64,000 bases of DNA from Burkholderiales bacterium (GCA_016177875.1 JACOUL010000017.1:91679-155678), one strand, 5' to 3'. Positions 17,559 through 29,767 are shown, counted from the stretch's first letter. Made by a program: numbers and translations. Notes: generated by a model from the letters alone, not told the origin.

Positions 17559-18087
17559 AACCTCAACCGCTCTCCTTGCACTTGCGCTGTCGACCGTCGG
17601 CCTGATGGCGTACGCGCAAGCCAAGTTCGACGAAGATTTCGACGACAAAGACAAATCATGGCAAGAAATTGCCGTGCAAATCCCCGCAGCACCCAAGCAG
17701 GAAAATCTGCTCCCGTTTTTTGCCGGGCCGACTTCGAATTTCTCGTTCGCCATCGATGCGAAATCGCTCTCGATCGGCCTCGACGGCGTCGTGCGCTATA
17801 CCTTGCTTGCCAAGAGTTCCGGGGGCGCCGAAAACATCAGCTACGAAGGCATACGCTGCCTTTCGATGGAAAAAAAGGTCTATGCATTCGGCCACAAAGA
17901 CGGACGCTGGACACGTTCTCGACGCGATCAATGGGAACCGATTTCAAGGACCGTCGCCAACGCGCAGCATGCTACGTTGGCACGCGATTTTTTCTGTATG
18001 GGACAGGTAGTGTCCGGCTCGGCTGACGAAATTCTGGAAAGAATACGCTGGAATAAACCGCTGCAGCAGGAAGGGCGATATCGCTAA
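17551..18087 (+). CDS. CNP1-like family exported protein
   Basis: 178 residues with a signal peptide cut near AYAQA (residue 23). The mature protein contains [44 protein letters not shown] and ALARDFFC, which match the CNP1-like family first noted in Neisseria. The function is unknown; a periplasmic location is expected. Two Cys residues in the mature part could form a disulfide. Its start overlaps the end of rppH by 8 bases, and it converges on proB with a 6-base gap. Confidence 0.85.
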   Translation: MNKTSTALLALALSTVGLMAYAQAKFDEDFDDKDKSWQEIAVQIPAAPKQENLLPFFAGPTSNFSFAIDAKSLSIGLDGVVRYTLLAKSSGGAENISYEGIRCLSMEKKVYAFGHKDGRWTRSRRDQWEPISRTVANAQHATLARDFFCMGQVVSGSADEILERIRWNKPLQQEGRYR

Positions 18088-18093
18088 TCGCGC

Positions 18094-20377
<2,284 letters not shown>

Positions 20378-20385
20378 AGCTGAAT

Positions 20386-20419
20386 AAATTAAAAAGGCCC
20401 TACCAATGGCAGAGCCTTT
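20386..20419 (-). terminator. terminator between rpmA and obgE
   Basis: On the minus strand a 12-bp stem (20408-20419 with 20393-20404, two G-U pairs), a three-base loop, then TTTTTAATTTA. It would end most rplU-rpmA transcripts, so obgE-proB either depends on read-through or has its own promoter. Confidence 0.8.
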
Positions 20420-20453
20420 TGTTGGAAGGCTTGCGCCTTGAATACTGCAAGTA

Positions 20454-20711
20454 TCAGGCCGGAACCACCGTCACCACGTGACGCTTCATTGCGCCCTTGG
20501 TAGCGAATTGAACCTTGCCGTCGACCAGCGCGAACAAGGTGTGATCCTTGCCCATGCCGACGTTTTCACCAGCATGCAGCTTGGTGCCGCGCTGACGCAC
20601 GATGATGCCGCCGGCATTGATCGCCTGGCCGCCGTAAACCTTCACGCCAAGTCGCTTCGACTCGGAATCGCGGCCGTTGCGCGTAGTGCCGCCGCCTTTT
20701 TTGTGTGCCAT
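20454..20711 (-). CDS. rpmA: 50S ribosomal protein L27
   Basis: 85 residues beginning [20 protein letters not shown], the L27 N-terminal arm that reaches the peptidyl-transferase centre. It continues with the typical [20 protein letters not shown]. Length matches the family. There is an RBS (AAGGAG) before the ATG. It lies 39 bp after rplU as the second gene of the L21-L27 operon and is followed by a terminator. Confidence 0.98.
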   Translation of the reverse strand: MAHKKGGGTTRNGRDSESKRLGVKVYGGQAINAGGIIVRQRGTKLHAGENVGMGKDHTLFALVDGKVQFATKGAMKRHVVTVVPA

Positions 20712-20750
20712 TTCAGACTCCTTGGTATTTCCAGGTTAGCTCGATCGCGA

Positions 20751-21062
20751 TTACGCGTTGATCGAGACGATTTGCAATTCGGTGTAATTTTGGCGATGGC
20801 CTTGACGCTTTTGATAGTGCTTGCGACGACGCATCTTGAAAATTTTGACCTTATCGTGGCGACCTTGCGCCAATACCGTAGCCTGGACCGTTGCACCTTG
20901 AACCAGCGGCGCACCAAATTTAATGGTGTCACCAGCGCCCACTGCGAGCACTTGATCCAGGGTGATTGCGGCGCCAATGTCTGCAGGTATCTGTTCTACT
21001 TTGAGTTTTTCACCAGCAGCAACCTTATACTGTTTGCCGCCGGTTTTTATGACCGCGTACAT
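20751..21062 (-). CDS. rplU: 50S ribosomal protein L21
   Basis: 103 residues from the ATG at 21062; product begins [20 protein letters not shown], exactly where L21 proteins start. A start five codons upstream is possible but unlikely. The C-terminal [22 protein letters not shown] is the conserved rRNA-binding signature. It is the first gene of the ribosomal operon, divergent from ispB, with about 170 bp between holding both promoters. Confidence 0.98.
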   Translation of the reverse strand: MYAVIKTGGKQYKVAAGEKLKVEQIPADIGAAITLDQVLAVGAGDTIKFGAPLVQGATVQATVLAQGRHDKVKIFKMRRRKHYQKRQGHRQNYTELQIVSINA

Positions 21063-21215
21063 GGGGAACCTCATCAATTAATTAAAAAGAGCTTTTTTCT
21101 TCCCGCTGAGCAACCCAGGATTTCGGGAAAACTTCAAATTATACATGGACTTAGCTAGACGGTCAAAACCTACCGCAAAGCGCCTTTTTAACCGACTGCT
21201 AAGATTAGCTCGTCG

Positions 21216-21221
21216 TATAAT
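21216..21221 (+). promoter_or_regulatory. -10 element close to the ispB start
   Basis: A perfect TATAAT lies only 12 bases before the first ATG of ispB; there is no good -35. If used, the mRNA would have a 5' leader of fewer than 10 nt. Confidence 0.45.
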
Positions 21222-21233
21222 CCCAAAAGTTTG

Positions 21234-22241
21234 ATGAATTTTGCAGGTCTTGCCTTGGCTGCCGTGCTTTCACCCTCCCCCAATAGCTTTATCCAACCGA
21301 TCGCCGCCGATATGGACGCGGTCAATTCCGTCATCCGGCACCAATTGCATTCCGAAGTGCCCCTGGTGAACCAAATCGCCGAATACATCATCAGCGCCGG
21401 CGGCAAGCGCATTCGCCCCATGCTGGTGCTGTTGCTTGCCCAGGCCTACGGGTATCGAGGAACCGCTCATCACACGCTCGCCGCCGTCGTCGAATTTATT
21501 CATACTGCCACCTTGCTGCACGACGATGTGGTGGATGAATCCTCGCTTCGGCGCGGCCGGGAAACAGCCAATGCATTGTTCGGCAACGCTGCTTCGGTAT
21601 TGGTAGGCGACTTCGTCTATTCGCGCGCCTTTCAAATGATGGTATCGGTTGGCGACATGCGCATCATGCAGATCCTGGCCGACGCAACGAACGTGATTGC
21701 CGAAGGCGAGGTTTTGCAACTGCTGAACATGCATGACCCGGACGTCACTGAAGCGCGCTATTTGCAAGTGATTCGATCCAAGACGGCCAAACTTTTCGAA
21801 GCTGCTGCTCAGCTTGGCGCATTGGTAGCCGGCGCGAGTGACAAGGCAATTGAAAATGCCGCCGAGTTTGGCCGGTCAATAGGGACTGCTTTTCAATTAA
21901 TTGACGACGTGCTGGATTATTCGGGAAATGCGTCTGAAATCGGCAAGAATGTCGGCGATGATTTACGTGAAGGCAAGTCGACCTTGCCGCTGATTTATCT
22001 TCTGCAACATGGCACGCCTGAGCAACGCAGCTTAGTGCGTTCGTGCATCGAGCACGGCGACCAAGCCCATTTCAATGAGATCCTGACAGCGATTACAGAG
22101 TCAGGGGCATTGACCTATACGAAGCAAGCGGCTGCGGCAGCGGCGAAGCGTGCCGCAGAGTGCATTACCAGTCTCCCGGATAGCCAAGCGCGGGAATCTT
22201 TGCTAAACTTATGCGCTTTCGCGGTTGGCCGTAACCATTAA
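21234..22241 (+). CDS. ispB: octaprenyl-diphosphate synthase
   Basis: About 335 residues. It condenses IPP with farnesyl diphosphate to make the long side chain of ubiquinone. Both Asp-rich motifs are present: DDVVDES at about residue 100 and DDVLDYSG at about 226. GGKRIRPMLVLLLAQAYGY is the substrate-binding strand. The start is uncertain: TTG (21231), ATG (21234) or a later ATG (21312), none with a convincing RBS. I use 21234 because the LSPSPNSF-type N terminus looks family-like. Confidence 0.93.
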   Translation: MNFAGLALAAVLSPSPNSFIQPIAADMDAVNSVIRHQLHSEVPLVNQIAEYIISAGGKRIRPMLVLLLAQAYGYRGTAHHTLAAVVEFIHTATLLHDDVVDESSLRRGRETANALFGNAASVLVGDFVYSRAFQMMVSVGDMRIMQILADATNVIAEGEVLQLLNMHDPDVTEARYLQVIRSKTAKLFEAAAQLGALVAGASDKAIENAAEFGRSIGTAFQLIDDVLDYSGNASEIGKNVGDDLREGKSTLPLIYLLQHGTPEQRSLVRSCIEHGDQAHFNEILTAITESGALTYTKQAAAAAAKRAAECITSLPDSQARESLLNLCAFAVGRNH

Positions 22242-22289
22242 GCAGAAAAGTATCATCAAGAGGATATGTTCTGCGTACGCCGCTGCAAT

Positions 22290-22366
22290 CGGGGTGTAGC
22301 TTAGCCTGGTAGAGCGCTACGTTCGGGACGTAGAGGCCGGAGGTTCGAATCCTCTCACCCCGACCA
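22290..22366 (+). tRNA. tRNA-Pro (anticodon CGG)
   Basis: 77 nt with encoded CCA. The acceptor stem is CGGGGTG/CACCCCG, with the C1-G72 pair peculiar to proline tRNAs. The anticodon stem CTACG/CGTAG holds loop TTCGGGA (anticodon CGG, reads CCG). The T arm is GAGG-TTCGAAT-CCTC. It lies between ispB and the CorB-like gene. Confidence 0.97.
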
Positions 22367-22400
22367 ATAACTATTTTTCCTTTTCTGATGCGGTGACCCT

Positions 22401-23702
22401 GTGGATGCCGTGCCCTTATGGGCGCAATTTCTAGCGCTCGCCTTTCTTATCTTCTTATCTGCGCTGTTCGCGATGGCCGAGACTGCCCTCATGGCAGCCA
22501 ACCGGCACCGCTTGCGCCATCTGGCTAAGCGCGGCAGCAAACGCGCCGCCGATACGCTCTGGCTCTTGGAGCGCACCGACAAGCTTTTGTCGCTCATCTT
22601 AATCGCCAATACGGTCATCAATGCGCTGGTGACTGCGCTCATCACCGCCATCGCGATTTCGACGTTTGGCAATCACGAAAGCGTCCTGACGGTGACGACT
22701 GCCGTGGTCGCATTTCTTCTGATCGTTTTTGCCGAAATTTCGCCCAAAGTGATCGGCGCGACTTACCCGGAGCGCATCGCATTACCGACGAGCTTCGTAT
22801 TAAAACCCCTCATGGGCTTGGCCAAACCGGTCATCTGGTTCGTCAATATCTTCGTCTCCCGTCTGCTCAAGCTATTACGCATTAAAACCGGCGCGACACA
22901 CGGCGAACAGCGGCTGTCGCCCGAAGAATTACGCTCCATCGTGCTGGAAGGCGGCAATTTCATGCCGAAAAAGCACACCAGTATTTTGCTTAATCTATTC
23001 GACTTGGAAAAAATTTCAGTTGAAGACGTCATGACGCCGCGCGCTCAAGTCGAGGCCCTCGACTTGGCGACGCCGGTCGATGAAATTAAACGGCAGTTAA
23101 CCACTTGTTATCACAACAAGTTGCCGGTTTATGAAAATGAAATCAATCAAATCGTCGGCATCCTGCACGTTCGCAAAGCAATGGCCTTGTTGGGGCATGA
23201 GGAGGAGCTGACGGTTGCGCATTTCCGTACGTTACTGACGCCGGCCTATTTCATTCCGCAAGATACCGATGTCTTTACTCAGCTTCAGTATTTTCAGGAA
23301 AACCATGAGCGCTTAGCCATCATCGTGGATGAATACGGCGAGGTGCAAGGCTTGGTAACGCTGGATGACATTATCGAGGAAATGATCGGTGAATTTACGA
23401 CCTCGATGCCGGGAGCGGCACGCTCCGACTGCTTTTCCTGGGACAATAAGGGCGAATGTCTGCTAGAGGGCTCGACGACCCTGCGCGACATCAACAAGCA
23501 GCTGGGATTAAATCTGCCGCTGGACGGCCCCAAGACTTTAAATGGCTTGCTCTTGGAATTATTGCGGGACATTCCGGAAGCCAGCGTCGCCCTGAAAATC
23601 GGAAACTGCGTGGTTGAAATCGTTCAGGTACAAAACCAAGCCATCAAAGTCGTTAAATTGATCTCCCCGCACGCTGTCGGCACGAATTTCAAGAATAAAT
23701 AG
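22401..23702 (+). CDS. CNNM/CorB-like membrane protein with CBS pair (HlyC/CorC family)
   Basis: 433 residues. The N-terminal DUF21/CNNM domain (about 1-190) has four hydrophobic segments and the motif LFAMAETALMAANRHRLRHL. A CBS pair (about 205-330) has VEDVMTPRAQVEAL, LPVYENEINQIVGILHV and IIVDEYGEVQGLVTLDDIIEE. A C-terminal CorC_HlyC domain follows. Such proteins are linked to Mg2+/Co2+ efflux or tolerance; the substrate cannot be read. Start GTG. It is followed by a 120-bp gap before pilB with no clear terminator. Confidence 0.92.
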   Translation: MDAVPLWAQFLALAFLIFLSALFAMAETALMAANRHRLRHLAKRGSKRAADTLWLLERTDKLLSLILIANTVINALVTALITAIAISTFGNHESVLTVTTAVVAFLLIVFAEISPKVIGATYPERIALPTSFVLKPLMGLAKPVIWFVNIFVSRLLKLLRIKTGATHGEQRLSPEELRSIVLEGGNFMPKKHTSILLNLFDLEKISVEDVMTPRAQVEALDLATPVDEIKRQLTTCYHNKLPVYENEINQIVGILHVRKAMALLGHEEELTVAHFRTLLTPAYFIPQDTDVFTQLQYFQENHERLAIIVDEYGEVQGLVTLDDIIEEMIGEFTTSMPGAARSDCFSWDNKGECLLEGSTTLRDINKQLGLNLPLDGPKTLNGLLLELLRDIPEASVALKIGNCVVEIVQVQNQAIKVVKLISPHAVGTNFKNK

Positions 23703-23822
23703 AAGTGTGTCGATTCTCCTACTGGAGAAGATGTCAAAAAGTTACATTACCTTTACAAATCAGATGCCTAGAGGCATTATCTAACGCTACCTAGACGATT
23801 TTTTACGATCCCGGCGCGATTT

Positions 23823-25553
23823 ATGGCGGCAGTGCTCCCCAATACGACTTCTCAAGCGGCTATACCGCCTTTAGCGCGGGTATTGCTGCAAGCCGGCCGT
23901 ATTACCGCCCAACAGGTGGAGTCCCTCACTAAGCGCGTCCAAGCTGAAAAAATCGCTTTCATCGATGCTTTGATACAAAGCGGTACGATCGACTCTCGTT
24001 CGCTGGCGATCTTCTGCTCCGAGACTTTTGGTTATCCGGTGCTGGATCTTAGCGCCTTCAGCATGAATACGCGCCCGGAAGACGTGATCGACGCCAAGCT
24101 GATGCAGGCTCAGCGCGTCATCGCTCTTTCTAAGCGCGGCAATAAGGTGTTCGTCGGCATTTCCGACCCCACGAATAACCAGGCACTGGACCAAGTTAAG
24201 TTCCAGAGTGAACTCGCAGTTGAGCCGGTCATCATCGACCACGCGACACTGCAACAGATCATTGAAAAATTCGGGCAAAGTGCAGAGCAAAACTTAAATG
24301 ACCTCATCGGCGATGAAATGGATTTCGACTTCGCCGAAGTCGATACCACCACCGGCACGCCGGATGCTGGCGCAACCGCCGATATCGACGATGCGCCGGT
24401 CGTCAAATTTCTGCAAAAAATTCTGATCGACGCGATCAACTCGGGGGCGTCGGATTTGCATTTCGAACCGTTTGAGAAGTTCTACCGGATTCGCCTGCGC
24501 ATAGACGGCGTGCTGCGTGAAGTCGCCCAGCCGCCGCTGGCGATCAAAGATAAACTAGCGTCGCGCATCAAAGTGATTTCGAAGCTGGACATTTCGGAAA
24601 AGCGGGTGCCGCAAGACGGCCGAATGAAATTGGTGCTGTCCAAGACCAAGGCGATCGATTTTCGTGTCAGCACACTGCCTACGCTGTTCGGCGAAAAGAT
24701 CGTTATGCGTATCCTGGACCCTTCCCAGGCCACGCTGGGTATTGATGCGCTCGGCTACGACCCTGACCAGAAGGAATTGCTACTCAATGCAATCGAACGT
24801 CCTTATGGCATGGTATTGGTGACCGGCCCCACCGGTTCGGGCAAGACCGTTTCGTTGTATACCTGCTTGAATATTTTGAATAAACCGGGAATCAATATCT
24901 CTACCGCAGAGGACCCGGCCGAAATCAACTTGCCTGGTGTGAACCAGGTCAACGTCAATGATCGGGCGGGGCTTACTTTTGCCGCGGCGCTGAAAGCCTT
25001 CCTGCGGCAAGATCCGGACATCATCATGGTGGGTGAGATTCGCGATCTGGAAACCGCCGACATCGCCATCAAAGCAGCGCAAACCGGCCACATGGTGTTC
25101 TCGACCTTGCACACCAATGATGCCCCCGCAACGCTGACTCGCTTAATGAATATGGGCGTGGCCCCGTTTAATATTGCGTCGTCGGTCATTCTGATTACCG
25201 GCCAACGTTTAGCGCGTCGACTGTGCACCTGCAAACAACCGACACATATCCCGGATGAAGCCTTGATTGAAGCAGGATTCAAGGAAGAAGAACTGGACGG
25301 GACCTGGCAGCCCTACAAACCGGTCGGTTGCGAGCGCTGCAGCGGCTCAGGTTACAAGGGCCGTGTCGGTATTTATCAAGTCATGCCGATTTCGGAAGAG
25401 ATCGAACGCATCATCCTGGCGCACGGCACGTCGCTGGAAATTGAAGCACAGTCCAGAGCCGAAGGCATTAGAACTTTACGCGAGTCGGGCTTGGTAAAAG
25501 TAAAACAAGGGCTCACGAGCCTGGAAGAAATCCTAGGCTGTACTAACGCATAA
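23823..25553 (+). CDS. pilB: type IV pilus assembly ATPase
   Basis: A 576-residue hexameric ATPase of the GspE/PilB family that powers pilus extension from the cytoplasmic face. The N-terminal T2SSE_N domain spans about 1-160. The catalytic domain has Walker A GPTGSGKTVSLY, an Asp box, Walker B MVGEIRDLETADIA and the His box TLHTNDAPATLTRL. The zinc-binding four-Cys region spans CTCKQ and CERCSGSGYKGRVG. It begins the operon pilB-pilC-pilD-coaE-zapD-yacG. The RBS is weak. Confidence 0.97.
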   Translation: MAAVLPNTTSQAAIPPLARVLLQAGRITAQQVESLTKRVQAEKIAFIDALIQSGTIDSRSLAIFCSETFGYPVLDLSAFSMNTRPEDVIDAKLMQAQRVIALSKRGNKVFVGISDPTNNQALDQVKFQSELAVEPVIIDHATLQQIIEKFGQSAEQNLNDLIGDEMDFDFAEVDTTTGTPDAGATADIDDAPVVKFLQKILIDAINSGASDLHFEPFEKFYRIRLRIDGVLREVAQPPLAIKDKLASRIKVISKLDISEKRVPQDGRMKLVLSKTKAIDFRVSTLPTLFGEKIVMRILDPSQATLGIDALGYDPDQKELLLNAIERPYGMVLVTGPTGSGKTVSLYTCLNILNKPGINISTAEDPAEINLPGVNQVNVNDRAGLTFAAALKAFLRQDPDIIMVGEIRDLETADIAIKAAQTGHMVFSTLHTNDAPATLTRLMNMGVAPFNIASSVILITGQRLARRLCTCKQPTHIPDEALIEAGFKEEELDGTWQPYKPVGCERCSGSGYKGRVGIYQVMPISEEIERIILAHGTSLEIEAQSRAEGIRTLRESGLVKVKQGLTSLEEILGCTNA

Positions 25554-25573
25554 ACATAAACAAGGAGAAGAGC

Positions 25574-26800
25574 ATGGCGACTGCAGCACAAAAAGCCCCA
25601 AGCTCAGGTAAGGAATCGATATTCGTCTGGACCGGTAAGGATAGACAGGGCAAAAATGTCCAGGGCGAAATGCGGGCTCAGGGCGAACATGTGGTCATGG
25701 CCACACTGCGTCGCCAGGGCATCCTGGTATCCAAGGTTAAGAAGAAGACTTTTAGCAGCGGCAAGAAAATCACCGAAAGAGATATTACGCTCTTTACGCG
25801 CCAGCTTGCGACCATGATGAAAGCCGGCGTACCACTCCTGCAATCCTTTGAGATCGTCTCCAAAGGGCATTCCAATCCCTCCGTCTCCAAGTTGTTGAAC
25901 GATATTCGCGCCGACGTAGAAACCGGTACCAGCCTCAACCAAGCTTTCCGCAAATTCCCGCTCTATTTCGATCCCTTGTTTTGCAATCTGGTGGGCGCCG
26001 GTGAGCAAGCCGGTATTTTGGAAGACTTGTTGACTCGTCTTGCTGTCTACAAGGAAAAAACCTTGGCGATTAAGAGCAAGATCAAGTCAGCATTAATGTA
26101 TCCAATCGCAATTATGGTGGTCGCCTTCGTCGTGACGGCGGTGATCATGATCTGGGTTGTTCCGGCATTTAAGGAAGTGTTCACAAGCTTCGGCGCAGAT
26201 TTGCCCGCCCCCACCGTGTTTGTGATGACTGTCTCCGATTATTTCGTCAAGTACTGGTACATTATTTTCGGTAGCATATTCGGGGGGCTTTACATGTTTT
26301 TTCAGTCCTGGAAACGCTCGGTGAAAGTGCAGCGCTTCATGGACACTTGGCTATTGAAGCTGCCCGTCTTTGGCGACCTTATTCGCAAGGCGACCATTGC
26401 GCGCTGGACTCGAACCCTGTCAACCATGTTTGCCGCTGGCGTGCCGCTGGTGGAATCGCTCGACTCGGTCGGCGGCGCTTGCGGAAACGCCATTTATGTT
26501 GATGCCACCAAAAAAATTCAAACCGAAGTCAGTACCGGTACGAGCCTAACGGTGTCAATGCAAAACGCCAACGTATTTCCAAGCATGGTGACCCAGATGG
26601 TTTCCATCGGCGAGGAATCCGGCTCTCTCGACGCCATGCTCGGCAAGGTGGCCGACTTCTATGAGGACGAGGTCGATGAAGCGGTCGAGGGACTTTCCAG
26701 TTTGATGGAACCGATGATCATGGCTTTCTTAGGTATCGTCATTGGCGGCCTCGTGGTCGCAATGTACCTGCCGATCTTTAAGTTGGGCTCTGTGGTCTAA
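25574..26800 (+). CDS. pilC: type IV pilus inner-membrane platform protein
   Basis: 408 residues. The protein has two T2SSF repeats (about 75-200 and 280-400) and three to four membrane helices. FTRQLATMMKAGVPLLQSFE and its second-repeat counterpart TRTLSTMFAAGVPLVESLD are the family's duplicated motifs. It anchors PilB and probably guides pilin into or out of the fibre. There is a good RBS (AAGGAGAAG) upstream. Its stop overlaps the pilD start by one base (TAATG). Confidence 0.97.
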   Translation: MATAAQKAPSSGKESIFVWTGKDRQGKNVQGEMRAQGEHVVMATLRRQGILVSKVKKKTFSSGKKITERDITLFTRQLATMMKAGVPLLQSFEIVSKGHSNPSVSKLLNDIRADVETGTSLNQAFRKFPLYFDPLFCNLVGAGEQAGILEDLLTRLAVYKEKTLAIKSKIKSALMYPIAIMVVAFVVTAVIMIWVVPAFKEVFTSFGADLPAPTVFVMTVSDYFVKYWYIIFGSIFGGLYMFFQSWKRSVKVQRFMDTWLLKLPVFGDLIRKATIARWTRTLSTMFAAGVPLVESLDSVGGACGNAIYVDATKKIQTEVSTGTSLTVSMQNANVFPSMVTQMVSIGEESGSLDAMLGKVADFYEDEVDEAVEGLSSLMEPMIMAFLGIVIGGLVVAMYLPIFKLGSVV

Positions 26801-27726
26801 TGTTCGACGCTCTCTTCTCAGCACCGCCCGGCAACGGGTGGATTGCTTCCTTAGCGGCGGTTTTTGGCTTGGTGATCGGCAGTTTTCTCAATGTCGTGAT
26901 CCATCGCTTACCGAAAATGATGCAGCGGGAGTTTGACGATTACATTGATTATGAAAGTAAGAATAGGACCGAAGCACAAAAGATGGGCTCGTCCATTCGT
27001 AAGCTTTCTTATGAGAGCGATGTATCGCTGCCGCATGCTGCCTCTTATAACCTGACGGTACCTCGTTCGGCTTGCCCGCACTGCGGCCACAAAATCACTG
27101 CGCTTGAGAACATTCCTATCGTCAGTTACCTTATTTTGCGCGGCCGTTGCATCGCTTGCAAAACGCCGATTTCTATACGTTATCCGATTGTCGAATTCCT
27201 TACCGGTGCGCTTTCGTTTTACTTGATCTGGCACTTTGGCAGCGGCTTGGCGGGTTTGGCGACGCTGCTATTCGCCTACTTGTTGATCGCCATGACCTTT
27301 ATCGACGCCGACACTAAGTTACTGCCGGATGACCTGACCTATCTATTACTGTGGAGCGGGCTCCTAATCAATCTGCAAGGAACGTTCGTTTCTCTGCCGG
27401 ATGCGGTCATCGGTGCGGCGGCCGGCTATCTTATTTTATGGTCTGTGTATTGGCTGTTCAAATTGGTGACCGGCAAGGAAGGCATGGGCTATGGCGACTT
27501 CAAATTGTTGGCCGCTCTCGGCGCTTGGCTTGGCTGGCAAATGCTGCCCCTGATCATTCTATTGTCTTCCGTCGTCGGTGCTGTCGTCGGAATTGCCGTC
27601 ATTGTCTTAAATCGGCTGGGACGCGACTATCAAATACCTTTTGGTCCCTATCTTGCCGGCGCCGGTCTAATCGCCTTGCCTTACGGGAAGTCGATTTTGG
27701 CGAGCTATCTTCAATATCTGCATTAA
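26800..27726 (+). CDS. pilD: prepilin peptidase / N-methyltransferase
   Basis: A 308-residue polytopic aspartyl protease. It cuts class III signal peptides of prepilins and methylates the new N terminus. The cytoplasmic zinc loop has two CxxC motifs (CPHCGHK and CIACKTP, about residues 92-127) needed for the methyltransferase part. The catalytic Asp residues lie in FIDADTKLLPDDLTY and GMGYGDFKLLAALGAWLG. About seven or eight membrane helices are visible. It serves PilA and the minor pilins, none of which is in the window. Confidence 0.97.
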   Translation: MFDALFSAPPGNGWIASLAAVFGLVIGSFLNVVIHRLPKMMQREFDDYIDYESKNRTEAQKMGSSIRKLSYESDVSLPHAASYNLTVPRSACPHCGHKITALENIPIVSYLILRGRCIACKTPISIRYPIVEFLTGALSFYLIWHFGSGLAGLATLLFAYLLIAMTFIDADTKLLPDDLTYLLLWSGLLINLQGTFVSLPDAVIGAAAGYLILWSVYWLFKLVTGKEGMGYGDFKLLAALGAWLGWQMLPLIILLSSVVGAVVGIAVIVLNRLGRDYQIPFGPYLAGAGLIALPYGKSILASYLQYLH

Positions 27727-27732
27727 GGCTGC

Positions 27733-28359
27733 ATGACGGCAAGCCCATTTTCAGTCGGTTTGACAGGAGGCATCGGTTCCGGCAAATCGACGGTAGCAAG
27801 CTTATTTGCCGAACACGGTGCCCCAATTATCGATACCGATGTCATAGCGCATCGCCTGACCGCACCAGGCGGACTGGCGATTGCGGCTATCCGAGCTCAA
27901 TTCGGCCCGCAGTTCATCGATTCCACTGGCGCCTTGGATCGTGCCCTTATGCGTGAAAGGGTTTTTGCCGATCCGCATGCAAAAAAACATTTGGAAGCCA
28001 TTCTTCATCCGATGATTCGCAATGAATGCGAACGCGAAGCGGCGCAAGCGCAAGGTCCGTATCTCATATTTGTTGTGCCGTTACTGATAGAGTCGCCAAG
28101 CTGGCGTCAGCGCGTATCGCGCGTCCTTGTGGTGGACATCCCGGAAAACGAGCAGATCATTAGAGTCATGACCCGCAGTGGATTGTCCGAAGATGCGGTA
28201 CGCGCCATTATGGCTACGCAAGCCACGCGCGAACAGCGCCTTGCCGCGGCAGACGACGTTATTTCGAACATCGGCGATCCCGCAACCTTGGTGCCGGAGG
28301 TCGACAAGCTGCATACGCTGTATAGTTCATTAGCAAAAAATTCTTCGCAGCATTTGTAA
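27733..28359 (+). CDS. coaE: dephospho-CoA kinase
   Basis: 208 residues, a P-loop kinase for the last step of coenzyme A synthesis (3'-phosphorylation of dephospho-CoA). It has Walker [10 protein letters not shown], the substrate loop [12 protein letters not shown] and the lid region RGVLD-like [15 protein letters not shown]. Length is as expected. It begins 6 bp after pilD. The pilBCD-coaE-zapD-yacG order is common in beta- and gammaproteobacteria. Confidence 0.96.
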   Translation: MTASPFSVGLTGGIGSGKSTVASLFAEHGAPIIDTDVIAHRLTAPGGLAIAAIRAQFGPQFIDSTGALDRALMRERVFADPHAKKHLEAILHPMIRNECEREAAQAQGPYLIFVVPLLIESPSWRQRVSRVLVVDIPENEQIIRVMTRSGLSEDAVRAIMATQATREQRLAAADDVISNIGDPATLVPEVDKLHTLYSSLAKNSSQHL

Positions 28360-28421
28360 TTTTTTGCCGCTTCGGTCAGAATCACGAAGTATTGGCCAGC
28401 ACACCAAAAAAGGACGCTACT

Positions 28422-29177
28422 TTGATCGTTTACGAATACCCTTTCAACGAGCGTATTCGCACCTTGTTGCGGCTGGAAGACCTTTACGAAAAGTTTGCCT
28501 TCTTTAGTAGTCAACCCCATCCCCTGCATCACCACGTCGCGCTCGCAACGATTTTCGAAATGCTGGAAGTCTCGGGCCGGGCCGATCTCAAATCTGACTT
28601 GTTACAGGAACTGGAGCGGCAGAAGCAAACGCTGCTCGGCTTCAAATCCAATCCCAACGTTCAGGCTGAAATGCTCGATGCCATCTTGTACGATGTCGAC
28701 CGCATCAGCACCGCATTGATCGCTGCCCAAGGCAAAACCGGGCAAAACGTGCGCGACAATGAGTGGCTGATGAGTATCCGGGGACGTACCATCATTCCGG
28801 GCGGAGCCTGTGAATTCGACCTGCCTTCCTATTTTGCTTGGCAACATCACTCCGCAGAAGCTCGTAACCGTGATATCGCCGGATGGTTTGCTCCGCTGAT
28901 GCCTTTGTTTGATGCAATTGCTCTCGTGCTGCGTCTTTTACGTGAATCCGGCCGTCCGACTAAAATGATTGCTCAGGCCGGCAGCTACCAGCAAATGTTG
29001 CAAGGCAAAGCTTATCAAATGCTGCGTTTGTCTATCGATGAGACGCTGGGCGCCATTCCGGAAATTTCCGCCAATAAGTACATGCTGTGGGTACGTTTTA
29101 CATCACAAGACGGCGATATGAAACCCAAGTCGTTTGAGAGCGATGTTCCGTTCGAACTGACGCTCTGCAATTTCTGA
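28422..29177 (+). CDS. zapD: cell division protein ZapD (DUF1342)
   Basis: 251 residues from a TTG start, with AAAAAGGA eight bases upstream. The product then begins (M)[19 protein letters not shown], the position where homologues start. A TTG at 28392 would add 10 residues but has no RBS. ZapD crosslinks FtsZ protofilaments at the midcell ring. Conserved segments include [32 protein letters not shown] and [10 protein letters not shown]. Its partner ftsZ is at 38-39 kb. Its stop overlaps the yacG start by one base. Confidence 0.94.
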   Translation: MIVYEYPFNERIRTLLRLEDLYEKFAFFSSQPHPLHHHVALATIFEMLEVSGRADLKSDLLQELERQKQTLLGFKSNPNVQAEMLDAILYDVDRISTALIAAQGKTGQNVRDNEWLMSIRGRTIIPGGACEFDLPSYFAWQHHSAEARNRDIAGWFAPLMPLFDAIALVLRLLRESGRPTKMIAQAGSYQQMLQGKAYQMLRLSIDETLGAIPEISANKYMLWVRFTSQDGDMKPKSFESDVPFELTLCNF

Positions 29178-29353
29178 TGGTTACGATGGTCGATTGCCCG
29201 ATCTGCGGCAAGAAAGTCGAGTGGGCTGAACAAAACAAATTTCGCCCTTTTTGTTCGGAACGCTGCAAAAAAATCGATTTGGGCGCCTGGGCCGAAGAAA
29301 AATACGCAATTCCGGCAGTGAATTCCCCCAAGGATCTTGACGAAGACTCTTAG
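29177..29353 (+). CDS. yacG: DNA gyrase inhibitor / zinc-binding protein YacG
   Basis: A 58-residue protein. The four zinc Cys are visible as CPICGKK near residue 7 and FCSERCK near residue 27. The family binds the GyrB C-terminal region and inhibits gyrase in E. coli. The ATG overlaps the zapD stop (TGATG). Its TAG stop overlaps the stop of the convergent Nudix gene, so the two transcripts meet with no spacer and no terminator. Confidence 0.94.
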   Translation: MVTMVDCPICGKKVEWAEQNKFRPFCSERCKKIDLGAWAEEKYAIPAVNSPKDLDEDS

Positions 29354-29757
29354 CCGTAGCGTACGCGGTCGAGCCATTCCAGCAAGGGAATGGTGGCCGG
29401 CAGAATTGGCGCCAAATTCACGCTGCCTTGCCAGGCGAATGCTTGGCCTTCTAAACTTTGCGGCTCGCCGCGCCATTCTCTGCTGATGTAGAAATGCAAG
29501 TGCACATGGGCGTGAGGATAAACGTGTTCTACTCCACACCAAGGTTCTGCCGATAGAATCTGCACTCCCAGCTCTTCGGCAAACTCTCGCTTCAATGCAT
29601 CGAATATCGATTCCCCGGCTTCGACTTTCCCGCCCGGGAATTCCCAATAGCCGGCATACGGCTTACCGGCCGGACGTTGGGCAAACAGGATGTCGCCATC
29701 GGATTTCATTAGAATGCCGACCGCCACGTCGATCGGCGCTGGAGTTGGCTGCGTCAT
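29350..29757 (-). CDS. MutT-like Nudix hydrolase
   Basis: 135 residues from the ATG at 29757; the upstream in-frame extension belongs to the overlapping DUF815 gene. The Nudix box runs from [21 protein letters not shown] to LGV, with all conserved Glu (about residues 40-62). The leading GYWEFPGGK and the following [12 protein letters not shown] resemble MutT, so 8-oxo-dGTP sanitation is a reasonable but unproven role. No RBS is evident. The start lies 10 bases after the DUF815 stop, suggesting coupling. Confidence 0.9.
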   Translation of the reverse strand: MTQPTPAPIDVAVGILMKSDGDILFAQRPAGKPYAGYWEFPGGKVEAGESIFDALKREFAEELGVQILSAEPWCGVEHVYPHAHVHLHFYISREWRGEPQSLEGQAFAWQGSVNLAPILPATIPLLEWLDRVRYG

Positions 29758-29767
29758 CACAAGAAAT

